DNA of 64,000 bases from Annona cherimola (Eukaryota > Streptophyta > Magnoliopsida > Magnoliales > Annonaceae). Below the pieces are notes generated by a model, which had not been told where the DNA came from, made no database searches, and saw nothing but the letters and a program-made list of their open reading frames with translations. The position numbers and the translations under genes are program-made. Below are positions 40,095 through 52,926 of this stretch, in pieces (position 1 is the stretch's first letter; every line of letters starts with the position of its first letter). The DNA is taken from assembly GCA_030490835.1 (NCBI GenBank), contig CM059971.1, forward strand, positions 54,112,012 to 54,176,011. The letters run 5' to 3'.

Positions 40095-41240
40095 TATCTT
40101 TTCCAAAACTTCAAAGGGCCCAATATATCTTGGGTTTAATTTTCCCCTCTTTCCAAACCGGGTGACTCCTTTGAATGGCGTTACCTTAACAAATACGTGA
40201 TCCCCAACTTGGATATTTAAATCCCTTCTTTTGCAATCGGTGTAACTCTTTTGCCTGCTCTGGGCTGTGAGTATACACTGGCGAATCACTTGAACTTTTT
40301 CTGTCATTCTCTTTGAGAGGTCTGGAGCCAATTTTCTTTCTCCCACTTCATCCCAATTTAGAGGAGTTCTGCATTTTCGTCCATATAAAGCTTCAAATTG
40401 AGCCATTTGAATACTTGTTTGATAACTGTTGTTATAAGCAAATTCTGCCATAGCCAAATATTCATCCCATGATCCTCCAAATTCTACTGTGCACATTCTC
40501 AGCATATCCTCTACTATTTGATTTACCCTTTCTGTCTGCCCATCAGTTTGAGGAAGAAATGATGTGCTGAATTTTAGTTGCGTACCTAAGGTTTGATGTA
40601 AACTTTTCCAAAATCGAGATGTAAAACTGGAATCTTGATCGGAAATTATTGACTTAGGTACTCCATGCAGTCTTTCTATCTCCTTATAATAAATTTTAGC
40701 CAGTCGCTGAGCAGTAAAATTTTTCTTGATGGCTAGGAAATGAGCCACCTTTGATAATCTATCTACTATGACCCATATAGCATCATTTCCATTATAGGTT
40801 CTTGGCAACCCTTCAATAAAATCCATAGTAATATCATCCCATTTCCATTCTGGAATTTCTAGCGACTGTAATTTTCCAGGGGTTCTTTGATGATCAGCCT
40901 TAACCCTTTGACATGTTAGGCACTTAGCCACATATTCAGCAATTTCTTTTTTCATATTATTCCACCAATACATCTTTTTGATGTCTTGATACATCTTGGT
41001 GCTACCTGGATGCATCGAAAATGGAGAGAAATGTGCTTCTTTCAATATCTGTTCCTTTACTTCCTCTTGATTGGGTATACATAGACGACCCCTATATCTG
41101 TACATCCCATGTTCATCTTGTATGTATTCACTGAGATTTTTCTTGATCATTTTCTCCACATAATTCTTGAAATCCCCATTTTCTTGTTGAATCATTTTAA
41201 TTTGCTTAAATAAATTTGACTGGATTTGTAATTGAGACAA
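40083..41240 (-). pseudogene. gypsy integrase, C-terminally truncated
   Basis: The 385-residue open frame includes the zinc motif (H..H in AHFSPFSMHPG, then CLTCQ), the catalytic core with MDFIEGLP, a DQDSSF segment and QTERVNQ for the D,D-35-E residues, and the C-terminal GPFEVLEKI segment. It then runs straight into LTR sequence and stops. The expected chromodomain or tail is absent. Integrase inserts the DNA copy into chromosomes. The frame is separated from RNase H by a frameshift near 41300. Confidence 0.88.
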
Positions 41241-41419
41241 TCTGACTTGTACCCCAGGTGGGATTACAATTAGCTCTAATTTCTCAATTCTTGTAGTAGC
41301 CCTTCTTCCTTTGTGATGAGATGTGCTAAGCTAACATTTCTACTTAGCGCATCGGCTACTATATTGGCTTTGCCTGGATGATATAAAATGTCGAGGTCAT
41401 AATCCTTTAGTAACTCGAG

Positions 41420-43391
41420 TCATGTTCTTTGCCTCATATTTAACTCCTTTTGAGTAAAAATATATTTGAGGCTCTTACGATCAGTATAGACCTCACATTT
41501 AACTCCATATAAATAATGTCTCCAAATTTTCAGGGCAAAGACTACTGCTGCCAGTTCTAAATCATGGGTTGGATAGTTTACGTCATTTGGCTTGAGTTGT
41601 CGGGATGCGTATGATATAACTTTTCCATTTTGCATCAGTACACATCCTAATCCTTTCTTTGAGGCATCACTATAGATCACAAACCCTTCCTTCTCCGTAG
41701 GTAGTGTTAGAATTGGAGCTTTTACCAGTCTTTTCTTTAATTCTTGGAAGCTATTCTCACATTCCTGTGTCCATTCATACCTAACTCCTTTCCTTGTCAG
41801 CTTTGTGAGTGGAGCTCACAATTGTGAGAATCCTTCCACAAATCTTCTGTAGTAGCCAGCTAACCTTAGGAAACTTCTTATTTCCGTGATATTTGTTGGT
41901 TGTGGCCACTTTGTTATTGCCTCAATCTTTTGAGGATCTACTTGTACTCCCTTCTCAGATATAATGTGGCCGAGAAAGGCTACCTGTTTCAACCAAAACT
42001 CACATTTTTTGAATTTAGCATATAATTTCTCCCTTCGAAGAATTTCCAACACTATCCTTAAATGCTTCTCATGTTCTTCTTCTATCTTTGAATAAATCAA
42101 TATATCATCAATGAATACCACCACAAATTGATCCAAAAATTCTCGAAAAATTCTATTCATCATATCCATAAACACAACTGGAGCATTCGTTAGTCCAAAT
42201 GGCATGACTAAGAATTCATAATGCCCATATCTTGTTCTGAATGCTGTTTTATGGATGTCCTTTGGACATATCCTCAACTGGTGGTAACCTGACTGTAAAT
42301 CAATTTTTGAAAATGTAGAAGCTCCTTTTAACTGATCAAAAAGATCATCTATTCTTGGGAGTGGGTACTTATTTTTTACTGTTACTTTGTTCAATTCTCT
42401 GTAATCAATACAGCGTCTCAAACTCCCATCCTTTTTCCTTACAAATAATACTGGAGCTCCCCAAGGTGATGCACTGGGTCTAATAAACCCCTTATCTAAT
42501 AAATCTTGAATTTGTACTTTCAACTCAGCCAATTCGGCTGGTGCCATCCTATATGGGGCCTTAGATATTGGGGCTGTTCCTGGAATAATTTCTATCTCCA
42601 TATCCATCTCTCTTTTTGGTGGTAAATTACATAGCTCTTTTGGAAAAATATCTGGAAATTCCTTTACCACTGGAATTTGTTCCATAGGTACCCCATCTCT
42701 TATTATTTTATAGAGATCAGATAAGTTGTACATTGTTGGCGCATCAGCTTAGCTGCTTTCATAGCTGATACCATCCTTATTGTGTTTTCTGGCTGTCTTA
42801 TTTTACTGATCTCTATTTCATCTTTTGGTGCTTCAAATTGCACCTTTTTATTTCTACAATCAATTGTCGCACCCCATTGACTTAGCCAATCCATCCCTAA
42901 TATGACATCAAACTCTGTCATAGGTAATAGGATGAGATCAGCTTCCAATATTTTTGTTCCTATCCTGATAGGACATGCTTTGCAGATTTGATTTATACTT
43001 GCCAATCTATATACTGGGGATTCTACATGTATAGTACTACTGGTTTCCTCTACCCGAAGTGCTGTGTGATTACAAATTGGTATGATATAAATGAATGCGT
43101 AGCTCCAGAATCAAATAAAGCTACTGCAGAATTTCCCAAAATGTAAATCATACCTGTAATCACTTTTTCCACCATCTCTTGTGACTCCGTTCGGGTGAGG
43201 GCTTGGACACGCACTGGGTTGGCAGCAGTACCGGGTCGATTAGCGATGGTGGGGACTTTTTGTTGGGCCGGCCTCCCTCGAGCTTGTGCTCCTTGTGGCT
43301 TATTCGGACAATTGGGCGAAATGTGTCCGACTTGACCACAGTTGAAGCACTTTATTATCTTGGCTTCATCGGTCCCGCAGTCCCAGGCCAC
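41420..43391 (-). pseudogene. gypsy protease-RT-RNase H region, frameshifted
   Basis: Protease has LFDSGATHSFIS (about 43110). The linker with ILGMDWLSQW follows in another frame (42703-43005). RT is open from 42733 to 41816 with [19 protein letters not shown] and [10 protein letters not shown], then a stop at 41816-41818. RNase H has [19 protein letters not shown] and YTDRKSLKY (41420-41680). Frameshifts fall near 43030 and 42720. The zinc knuckles CYKCGQAGHVAWDC and CFNCGQVGHISPNC start this segment. It cannot be translated as one protein. Confidence 0.9.
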
Positions 43392-43474
43392 ATGACCCGC
43401 TTGGCCACATTTGTAGCATTTCCCCGTTCCTTGTAAACATTCACCTGAATGGCGTTTGTGGCAAGTTCTGCAAG

Positions 43475-44494
43475 TCAGGGTGCTCTGTGTCTTGTCGCCG
43501 ATCTTCTTTCTCTCGGCGATTCCCCTTTTTCCTTTATTAGTCTCACCTTCCTTAGAGGCTGAAAAGAATTGTTTTTGAGCTTGCCTAAGCTCCGAGTCCT
43601 CATAGACTCCATCTCCAATGCCCTAGCCCTCTCAATGCTAGAGGCATAGTCCTTTATTAATAATGGGGCTAACCCCTCTCTTATCTGGGGTCTCAATCCC
43701 CTCTGGAACCTTTGTGCCTTATTTTTCGGCACATTGGCGATCCATGGAACATATCTTACCAAGGCATTGAATTTTGTAGCATATTCTGTGACTGTCATCC
43801 TTCCTTGGTAAAGCTTTTCGAATTCTATCACCCTCTGGCTCTGTAGCCCTACAGGGAGATATTCTTTATTAAATTCCTCCAAAAATTCCTGCCACGTAAC
43901 TTGCTCCGGATGTGGCATTGTGACCATCAGCGTTTCCCACCATTCATAAGCATCTTTTATCAGCAGGTGGGTAGCGCACAACACTTTTTGCTGACCATTG
44001 CAGGGCGATATTCTAAATAATTTCTTAATTTCCATAATCCATTGCTCTGCAATGAGGGGGTTTGGTTCCCCTGCAAACTTGGGCGGTCTCTGGGCAAGAA
44101 AGGCATTGATAGCCTTTCTGTCGGCCTCAAGGAGACTATCCTCCACTCCCCTTGACGTGCCGGGATTGGCCGAGGGCCCTGGTCTTTCCCCATCTCCTCT
44201 TGATGGTGGGGCTTGCTGGTTCCTCATTTCTTGCAATAACCCAGCAGCCTGGGCTGTCCATTGCTGCATAGCTTTTTCGATAGCCGCAATAATTTTTTCT
44301 TCTATATTGACCTCTGCTTGAGGTCTAGGGCTTTCCTCTCGCCGTGGGCGGGTCCTAGAGGATTGCTCCTCAGATTCTGCCCTACTAGTCCTTTTACTGG
44401 CTTCGCCCCTTGCCTGATAGACTAATTCTTCCATCGGGGCCTTTCCTTTGTTGGCCCTTGCTTTAGCTCTAGTGAGCGGCATTTTCAACTTCAT
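43475..44494 (-). pseudogene. gag: gypsy Gag, C-terminus frameshifted
   Basis: The 339-residue frame starts at the ATG at 44494, about 200 bases after the PBS. It has a basic, Arg/Glu-rich N-terminus, then a retrotransposon Gag domain (about residues 140-245, with phrases WIMEIKKLF, FLEEFNKEYLP and MTVTEYATKF). A frameshift near 43520 separates it from the zinc knuckles, the first being CRTCHKRHSGEC in another frame. Gag forms the particle and binds element RNA. Confidence 0.88.
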
Positions 44495-44696
44495 GAAACA
44501 TTTATTAGTATAACATTAATATTCATTAATAATAAATAAATCAGTCATAATCATAATTTCATGTATTCTAGCTTAGTCATTTCTTTCCTTCTCTGCCTAT
44601 TTACCAATTCATGCTCTGATACCAACTTCTGTAGTATCAAAATTATCCTTTCAACATCATTTAATTTCTCCTTCTCCCGCCTATTTACCAATCCTT

Positions 44697-44708
44697 GCTC
44701 TGATACCA
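44697..44708 (-). promoter_or_regulatory. gypsy primer binding site, initiator tRNA-Met type
   Basis: The plus strand reads gctctgatacca, the complement of the canonical TGGTATCAGAGC, five bases inside the 5' LTR edge at 44714. A second copy of the same 12-mer lies at 44613-44624, with the surrounding atgctctgataccaacttctgt, so the region just inside the LTR is duplicated. Confidence 0.88.
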
Positions 44709-44713
44709 ACTTC

Positions 44714-47218
44714 TGTGGCGCCCCGAACCGAGGTGCCTAGAAGCCTTACTCCGGGATCGTTTTGATTGGTAAACGTGACTCAGGATTGTTGCCCTGATCA
44801 CACGGCAGGATTTTTTTTTTCATCAATACATGGAAATTTCCCATCATTCATCCAATTTGAAATATATTTCACATAACACAGTTATGATAAAAAACTATTC
44901 CATAAACATTTTCATTGGAATAAAAATATTCCTTTCTATCTCAAAATTATCATTATTGACTTTACATAAAGTTTACATAAACATCATTTATATCAAAAAC
45001 TACATAACACTTGGCATGCTGCTTTCATCATCATTTCCTGTCTGTTGTTGAAAAAACATGGGTGAGTAATGATACTCAGTAAGCAAGCTATACATAATTT
45101 TTCAATCATTTTCATGCATTTCATAAAATGCAAATGCAATGCAGACATAGAATCATGACATTCCTTTGGATGCGACGCTAGCTAGGTGCCCATCCCATAT
45201 ATGCTCCCATTTCAGGGAGGTCGCCGCCGGCCTGGGCCTATTAAGCGACTTGGCAATAGCGAGGGTCACATCCGGTCAGCTTACTACCTCGACTAAGGCC
45301 TATTCCTCGTGCACATGCTCATTCTCATACACATGCCGGCATGATATTTGCAAATCATAAATAATTTCATAAAAAGCATTTAATAAATAATTTCACAAAA
45401 TGAACTTCAGTTCATGTAAAGCAGTTATAGGTATGGCCAACCTTAAATAAATTTCATAAAGCAACTTGCAAACAATTTCAAGCATTTTGGAAATAATTTG
45501 CAAAACATATAACTTGCTTACCTTCTTAGGAGGTGTCTTCGACCTTCTCTTTTCCTTTTCCTATTCAAGGAGAAATGACATTTTCATTTCTTCTATTCAA
45601 GCTGCTTCCCATGCATGTTCTATATTATTTGGGCATTATTTCTTTATGTGGATATTTTTATCCATAGGTTCTTCAAAATTTTCATCATCATATTTAAATA
45701 TTAATCTCAAATTTTCTTCAAAATCACGCTGTTTACTGTAGCAAATTACTGTTCATGGGTTCCAAAAATTGATATTTTTTCCAAAAATAAAAAAATACCA
45801 TGACATACCTTATGCCTAGTATATCATTGGACATTTCATATATTTTGAATTTATCATCATTTACTTGGCCAAAAAAATCATTTTCTCCATATACTAAAAG
45901 TTAACATAAATTCACTTAAGCAAAATCCTTAATCCCAAAAATTACGAAATTAATATATCATTATTCTAACATCATATTTATCATAATCATACATCCTAAG
46001 TCATCATTTATCAATTTTGAAGAATTATTTTCACATATCATATGCTATTTTCCCAAATACCCTATCTTTGCTCCAAATTTTTGATGTTTTGGCATAATTC
46101 CATTTAAAAATTATATCTATACTTATTTTCTCATGCTTGGAGATTATCTAAGCATGGTTTTACTTCATATAACATTCAAAACAAGTTTGAGGGGAATCTA
46201 CTTACCTCAAGCAAAGTTATGCCTCTTCAACTCGCCTTTTTCACTCCAACCTTCGATTCTCCTCTTTCCTTAAGGCTAAAACGTGTGGGGATGGGAAATG
46301 AAATTTCTCAAGTGATTTTTTTGAGCTAGGATGGTTGTGAATTCGTTCATGGGCTGCTCCTCTATTTATAGGGGTCCATTTTTCATAAATTTGAAATTTA
46401 CCCCCTCTAGCTTAGGGTGTAAAATTGCAAAGGTGTTTTTTTCTAATTTTCCAAAGATGCTTAGAGCCTTGTGCAGCCTCCCTACCCTGCTCCAGCTGCC
46501 TTATTTTGCAGGCCTATTTTTCCTATTTTTTTATTTTTTTATTTAATTAATTTTAAGCTAATTAAATCTAAACCCTTGATTTGTGATTTGGATGAATTTG
46601 AACCATTGATCAAATTCAAATGGCCATAAATACCCCTGATCACGCCCCCTGCTATTGCTGCATTTCATTTAATTTTTTTATTTTTTATTATTTAATTTTT
46701 GTAAAAAGTCAAAAGTAGCATTTAATTAAAGTAATGCTACTTTTTGATTTTTCATTTGACGTTTAATCTTGACCTTTGATTTGTGATTTTTATCACATAT
46801 TAATCCATTCATTATGTTCATCATAAATTTTTAACCATCCATAAAAAATTTCATCGAATTTTGACTTTCGGATTGCAACTTATGAATTTTTTTCTATTTT
46901 TCCATATAAATCCGAATTTTGATTAAAATATCCAAAAGAATTGCTATTTTGTCTTGTAGTGATTAAATCTCCATTTTGTCTTTTTGTGATTAAGTTAATC
47001 CAAGTAATTAACTCTTAATCACGTGTCTTAGTCCCCAATTACTATTCACGTCACTACTCACGGGTTAAATTCGTAATTGCATTATTTCAATCTCCAATAT
47101 ACATATCCATCAATATAATTCATGAATTTTCATTTATTCATAAAATAATTACAAAATTACAAATATCGAAATGACGCGCATACAGTAGAAATGACGCGCA
47201 TACGGTCGGGGTTTCACA
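44714..47218 (-). repeat. Full 5' LTR of the gypsy element
   Basis: The 2505-bp LTR runs on the minus strand from TGTGAAACCCCGACCG (47218) to CGGGGCGCCACA (44714). A TATA-like CTATAAATAG lies at about 46365-46375 (plus strand ctatttatag). A short direct repeat, atgacgcgcataca/cgg, occurs at 47170-47203 near the LTR start. Confidence 0.92.
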
Positions 47219-50200
47219 AAACGTGACCAAGATTGTTGCCCTGTCACACGACGGGTTTTATTCGAATTTATCCCATTAATTATGATCATATAGAAGTTCA
47301 TATGACAGTTCAAATCTTCAAATTTTCAACTCATACCTAATTGAGCCATTTCAATCCAATCAACACATATACATAGCATGTTGTTCAAGCAACATTTCAT
47401 CATTTGCCTAAATCATATGTCATTACGTATATACAACATAATCATCAAACATAACTTAAAAACAGTTTACATCCATTTCACATGAGTTTTCCATATCATA
47501 AGAATGCTAAAATTTTTCCATTGATTCCTTAAGCTGGCACTTGCTCCATCGCCATGTCCTGTCCTTTACCTGTCTTTGGGTTTGAAAAACAAAATCGTGA
47601 GTTGAAACTCAATAAGCAAGCTATTTGCATTTTACAGGCAAATCATTACAGGCAATATTTTACATTTAAAATCATCTTGGAAAGCAACTTATACCTTGTC
47701 AAAAGGTATATCTTAAAATCATAAAATCTTGTACCCATCACGAGTACCATATGCATAATGCCATATGAAAACATGAACATATATATCATTTTTCCCTTAG
47801 GATGGAAGCTAGTCAGGCGACCATATGTCACGTTAACTCCCATTTCAGAAAGGGCACCGCCAGCCTTGGGCTTGTTTCAAGCGACTTGGCCACGCCAAGG
47901 GGGGACAATCGGTCCGCTTATACCCTTCAAGTGGACCTAGTATCCTGTGCACATGAATTTTTGCATAAATCCATCTTTAACATGCTAGCATGATTTTTCA
48001 ATCAGAACATAAACTCACATCATTTTTCCATAGCATTTATCAAAGAGAAATTTCATAAAATTACATTTGAAGTAAAATATCATTTCAACACTATTTTACT
48101 AAGGGATGGCCATCCTTAAACACCTTAGAAACAATTTTCATAGTTTCATCAAACAAGTTAAAGCAAAAATTGCATTTATGTAAACAATTTAGATAAGCAA
48201 AAATCCTTTAGAAAATTTGCTTGCTTACCTGTGTTCCTTAGCTTTCCGTCTCATCTTTTTCTTTGCCTTTGCCTAAATGAGAATAATATGATTTTTCATA
48301 TATTTCTTTTCCTTGCATCTCATTTAGTTTTCCAACCCATTTTCATTAACATGTATTATTCATTTGACTTCTCAAGTCATTAGGCTTTCATATAGCATAT
48401 GCTCGCATATTTCATCGATTCACTTATAACATATCCAACCCCATAAGTTGGTTAACCATTTAAATCACATAAAATTTATTCAATGGTTATCACTTATAGT
48501 TCCATTAACCTCCATTTATCATTTTCACATTTTTTCCAAAATTCATACATCGGTGCTCGTTCAAAGCACCCGTTATCACTTTAAGCTCTATTACATAATT
48601 CCAAAATTGGAAATTAACATCATATAATTCAAAACAGTTATGTAATCATGAAATTCATCATATTTTCATGCATTTTTGCACAAAATCACATTTCACAAGT
48701 CATTCATCATCCTTGCATGTCTATTCCATCACATACGCCCATTTGGCAACATGTACATCAAGCATTTTATAAAATTTTCTACATCAGCAATATAATCCAT
48801 GTTTCAGCGTGTTAATGACCCTTAATAACCATTGTATTTAGGGTATTTTCATGGGATTTAAATCCATTCACCATAGGTTTCCAAAACAGCAAGTTTGAAA
48901 CCCGTTTTTTATCCATTTAACGTGTCTTTTGACACAGAACCCTAAGCAGTCATATAATTTCGAAATTTCAGCATGTAATCCCACTTTTATTAATCCATAT
49001 TTAGGGATTTAACACATATATAACATTCATGAATTTCTATTTCTCAAAACAGCAAGTTTCCTACACATTTTAAGTCCCGTTTCACATCGGTTAGACATAC
49101 TTCCATAAAATCTTAAAAAATCAGTTTTAGGGCTTGTTTTCCCAAATATTTTTGGCCATCCATAATACCTTAAACCTAGGGTATTTTACCCTATATATAA
49201 TTCATAAAACATGCAAACCCATTTTCATAGCATTTTTAGCATAGAAACATAGAAATTAGGTCAAAATCATCACTTTGCATTCCATAACTTCAAAAATTCA
49301 TCATTTAAGAATAAACTAATATATGTTTTGCATAAATACATTATTCATAACCTAATCACATCATCAAACCAAAACAGCAACTTGTCTTGGAGATTTAGGG
49401 TTTATCAACTTGGATTTTCCACTTAATACACATGCATAACTTCACTTTCATCAACTTAAAGTTGAAAATTCATACATAAAACCTAATATCCATTCCATAT
49501 TCATTCAAAAACATGTTAAATCACCCTTTTACAGATCTTTTAATCAACCCTTCCATATTCCCATTTTGGAGTTTAAAAACTCAAAATACTCAACTCAAAC
49601 AACACGTATACTTACTTGAATTAGTGCTAAATCAAACTCTAGCACTTGGAGATGATTTTCCTCCACAAATCCCTTCCCTTTTTCCTTGTTTTTCCTTCTT
49701 CCTTGCTGGGGAAAATGGTCGTGAACTGCTGCTGGTTTACTTGGGTGAAAATCTCAACACTTAGCAAATTTCCAACCCTTTTCTCAAGTGACGTGCATGG
49801 GTTTATAGGAGCTGGAATTTTTCCAGCTGTGGGCCACACTTCTTGGTGCATTTCCACACACATAAATGCTCCCTTATCTACCTTATGTGCTGGTTGAATT
49901 ATATCCTAGTAAAATGAGATTTTACCATTTTACAAAAATCAAAAATCTGCTCAAAATCCTAGCCGTCCAAGTGTCCAGCCTTGCACGTCCATTGCTGCCC
50001 ATTTTTGCATCCACTTTTTCATTTTTTTAAAATCCCATTTTGAGGGTAAATTATGCACTTAATTATCCCTTATTTAATCCATTAATTTATCATGAAAAAT
50101 TTCAACAAAAATGGCAGAACAGCAGCACATTTCTGCACGTTAAAATGGCCATATGCTGTCCACTTATTCCATCTCCAATGCATCTGCATCTCATGATTGT

Positions 50201-50385
50201 GTTGCTGAACATTTTGCATGTTTGAAAAAATATTTTAGTATCCCTACATGTCAGCAACATTTGTGGCATATTTAACAAATAAAAAAATCAAAAATATACA
50301 TCAAGGCAGCCCCTTGGACGTCCCATGTTGCCACACCACCTATGCCAGGTGGTTTGCCTTATAGCTCCATCATCATATGCATTTA

Positions 50386-52159
50386 TGTAACGCCCCATTC
50401 CTAGAAATACTCAATAACTAGTCAATGGGTACTACACAACCTAAGAAAAATTCGGCAACATCTCCCCATAATATACAAGGAATAATATTGAATACATGAC
50501 CTGATATTCATAAACATTTCAATTTGTAACATTCAATCCTATATTTATATACTTGCATCTTCATATAATAAGGACATTCATATAGAAAGAAAATCGTTGA
50601 ATGTTACCCATACACATCAAGCAAACCTAGTGATCATGCAAATGTGCATCCACAAAGATTATAATCCAATCCGAAATACCAAATACAATTGTTTATCAAA
50701 GTAAATCCATCTCAAAAATCGTCTACATATACGAATATCAAAAGAGCACAAATTTTAAAAGAACTGAAATTAAAGTTATTGTGCTATGGTCTCCCAAATG
50801 TGATCTTCAACTTGTCACATCTTGAAGTTCTCCACCTGGCCTGTGATCTGAAGGCAAAATAACAAACGATATGAGTCTAAATAGACTCAGCAAGTAGATA
50901 GTGGTTAACACAAAGTGGAAATAAGTAAATTCTGGATGCACATGTTGTGTTCATGATAAGACGTATAGGTCCAAACACCCACTCCCAAGATCGTATGCAT
51001 AAAAACCACATATAAATAGAAGAACACGAACAATCCTCTACTCATGTCTATCAAGGCCATGAACAACCCTCTCCTCATGTCAATCAGGGCCATGAACAAC
51101 CCTTTACAACCAAACATTTTAAACAACACATTGTACATAACAGACAGGGATAAATGTCACAAACCACACATACAACATCGGCAAGGTTTACTTTAAATTC
51201 AACACACAAAACTGCCATACAAGCATTTTATCAAACACATGATAGGCGCAAAATAAGGTAACCCTCAATTCATACTCTCGTTTGAGCCGAATTGATTAAC
51301 GTCACATTTAACAATATAGAAATTGTTAACGAATCCTTTACTTCCTAGAAATCACACATTCATAGAAAATTCCCCACGAACCCTGATTACCCTAACCGTT
51401 ACGAGCCCTACGCCCCATACCACGAAATTAATCGACGCTACACACTCCCACCAGTCCCACATCACGTTTAGCATGAAATTTCATCACTAAATTAAGAAGG
51501 GGCGACATCTACTTACCTGGATCGTAATTTTCCTCAAAAACAGTGATCCTAACTTGGATCGCAGAGATTCGGAGCTTCCATGATTGGAGTCGACGATCTT
51601 CAAGCAGTCGGTAGAGCTTTCCTAAAGGAATATATGGCTAGACCGAACTGAATGATAGGAAAAGAAGAGAAGAAGCAGAGAACGGGAAGAGAAGAAGAAT
51701 GAAAGATAGCCGGGTGCGGGATGAAATAAACCCTAGCACGCGGGCTTCCCTTATTACTGAACCCCATCGGGTTCGGTCGGGTCGAAGCATGGGTCGGGTC
51801 TAATTGCAATTAGTAATTTACTCTCCCACTCATATGACTTAATAATTAAAAATTTCTCCTGGGGCGCTGCCCCTTGACCCCCACGACCTGACCGAGCAGG
51901 TCGAACCCCGTACCTACTCTGCGAGGGGAACAATAGTCATAGTGCTCGTCAATGGAACGCTAATCATACACCTTTAAATTTATACTCAATGTGCTAAGGT
52001 CATAATACCTGCACATATGCACTATACATCCCCTAGATGTCGTGTCCATATATGTTATGTATTCATTAACATCATAAATTCTTACTAGCATGTTCATAAG
52101 TAACCTCATAAATAGAGAAAGGTTATAATAAAAATAAAATAAAATACCTGGTCCTCACA
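50386..52159 (-). mobile_element. Solo LTR of an unrelated family
   Basis: The 1774-bp segment starts TGTAACGCCCCATTCC and ends GGTCCTCACA in plus coordinates, so on the minus strand it is TGTGAGGACC to GGGGCGTTACA. A perfect target duplication ATTTA lies at 50381-50385 and 52160-52164. The terminal style is that of plant gypsy LTRs, but no coding region is present to assign it. The short inner repeat ccctctcctcatgtcaatca / cctctactcatgtctatcaa lies near 51030-51100. Confidence 0.9.
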
Positions 52160-52926
52160 ATTTAATAGCTGGATAATTCTCATATTTTTGCAGTTCAAAT
52201 AAATACACAAAATACCCTAGAAATGGCCTGCAATTGCCACCTCAAATCCCATTCACATCATGCATTTATGCTTGGTACTCTAGCATTAAATGCAATGTAC
52301 TCATGTGGAGCATTAGTCAACCATACTCACCTTTTTCATTGCAGGTATTTTCTCAACATTTCAAGCTTAATCCAAGCCATCCAAAATAAACATCTCATGA
52401 TTTCATTCAACCGTTTCAAATTTCATCTCAATCCGATATTCCTAGCTCCCATTATAATCGTTTAAAGTTAACGGTTAAAATTGAAATATGATCAATAATG
52501 CATAACTCTCAGTTTATCAAGAATTTTCATAACCCAATAATTTCATAATACCAAATCCAACATCATCAACTACCATATCAAATTTCACTTGAATCCTCTT
52601 TACGGGCGTTGAGTTATGAATTTTCTAGTGTTTTTCCATTACACTTTGTCAATTATCATACAAATACTTACATTTCATTTTAAATAATGGTAAATAATTT
52701 TCCATAATGCATTTGCACATTTAAATCAACAATAATGTGCTCTAATCCCATTGTCTCATTTTAGCTCAAAATAATTAGTCACATCATTATTGCTAATCCA
52801 AAACCCTAATTGCAATAATTAGCAAAATCACATAAACATCCAAAAACTCCATTTAATCGTATATGAATCCCATGTACATGTTCAATGCACACATCAATCC
52901 TTCTTAGGTTGGGGTTTCATATCTTT

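Larger units (their letters stand above)
39156..47218 (-). mobile_element. Ty3/gypsy element (chromovirus-like), 3' LTR truncated
   Basis: The 8.06-kb element is flanked by a perfect target duplication AAACG (39151-39155 and 47219-47223). The order on the minus strand is full 5' LTR (44714-47218), PBS, gag with three zinc knuckles, protease, RT, RNase H and integrase, then a direct junction into the middle of the 3' LTR (39156 to about 40094). The integrase C-terminal end, the 3' untranslated region, the PPT and U3 of the 3' LTR are missing. The shared 940 bp of the LTRs differ at about a dozen positions. Domain order (RT before integrase) defines Ty3/gypsy. The zinc knuckles and long LTR suggest a Tekay/Del-type chromovirus, but the chromodomain region is deleted, so the lineage is an inference. 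Confidence 0.93.
39091..52921 (-). mobile_element. Ty3/gypsy solo LTR C, twice interrupted
   Basis: The outer ends are TGCGGCGCCCC (39091) and GGGGTTTCATA (52921, normally CACA), with a perfect target duplication TCTTT at 39086-39090 and 52922-52926. Removing the gypsy element at 39156-47218 and the solo LTR at 50386-52159 leaves about 4.0 kb, matching LTR B. TATA-like gtttatagga lies near 49800. No internal region is present. It was inserted into the copia gag fragment H. Confidence 0.93.

Noticed and set aside
45657..47218. Reading 45657-47218 as a separate insertion because it starts TG and ends CA
   Set aside because: The AAACG duplication brackets 39156-47218 as a whole, and the segment has U3 features (TATA, shared block order with LTR C), so it is the U3 part of the 5' LTR missing from the truncated partner.
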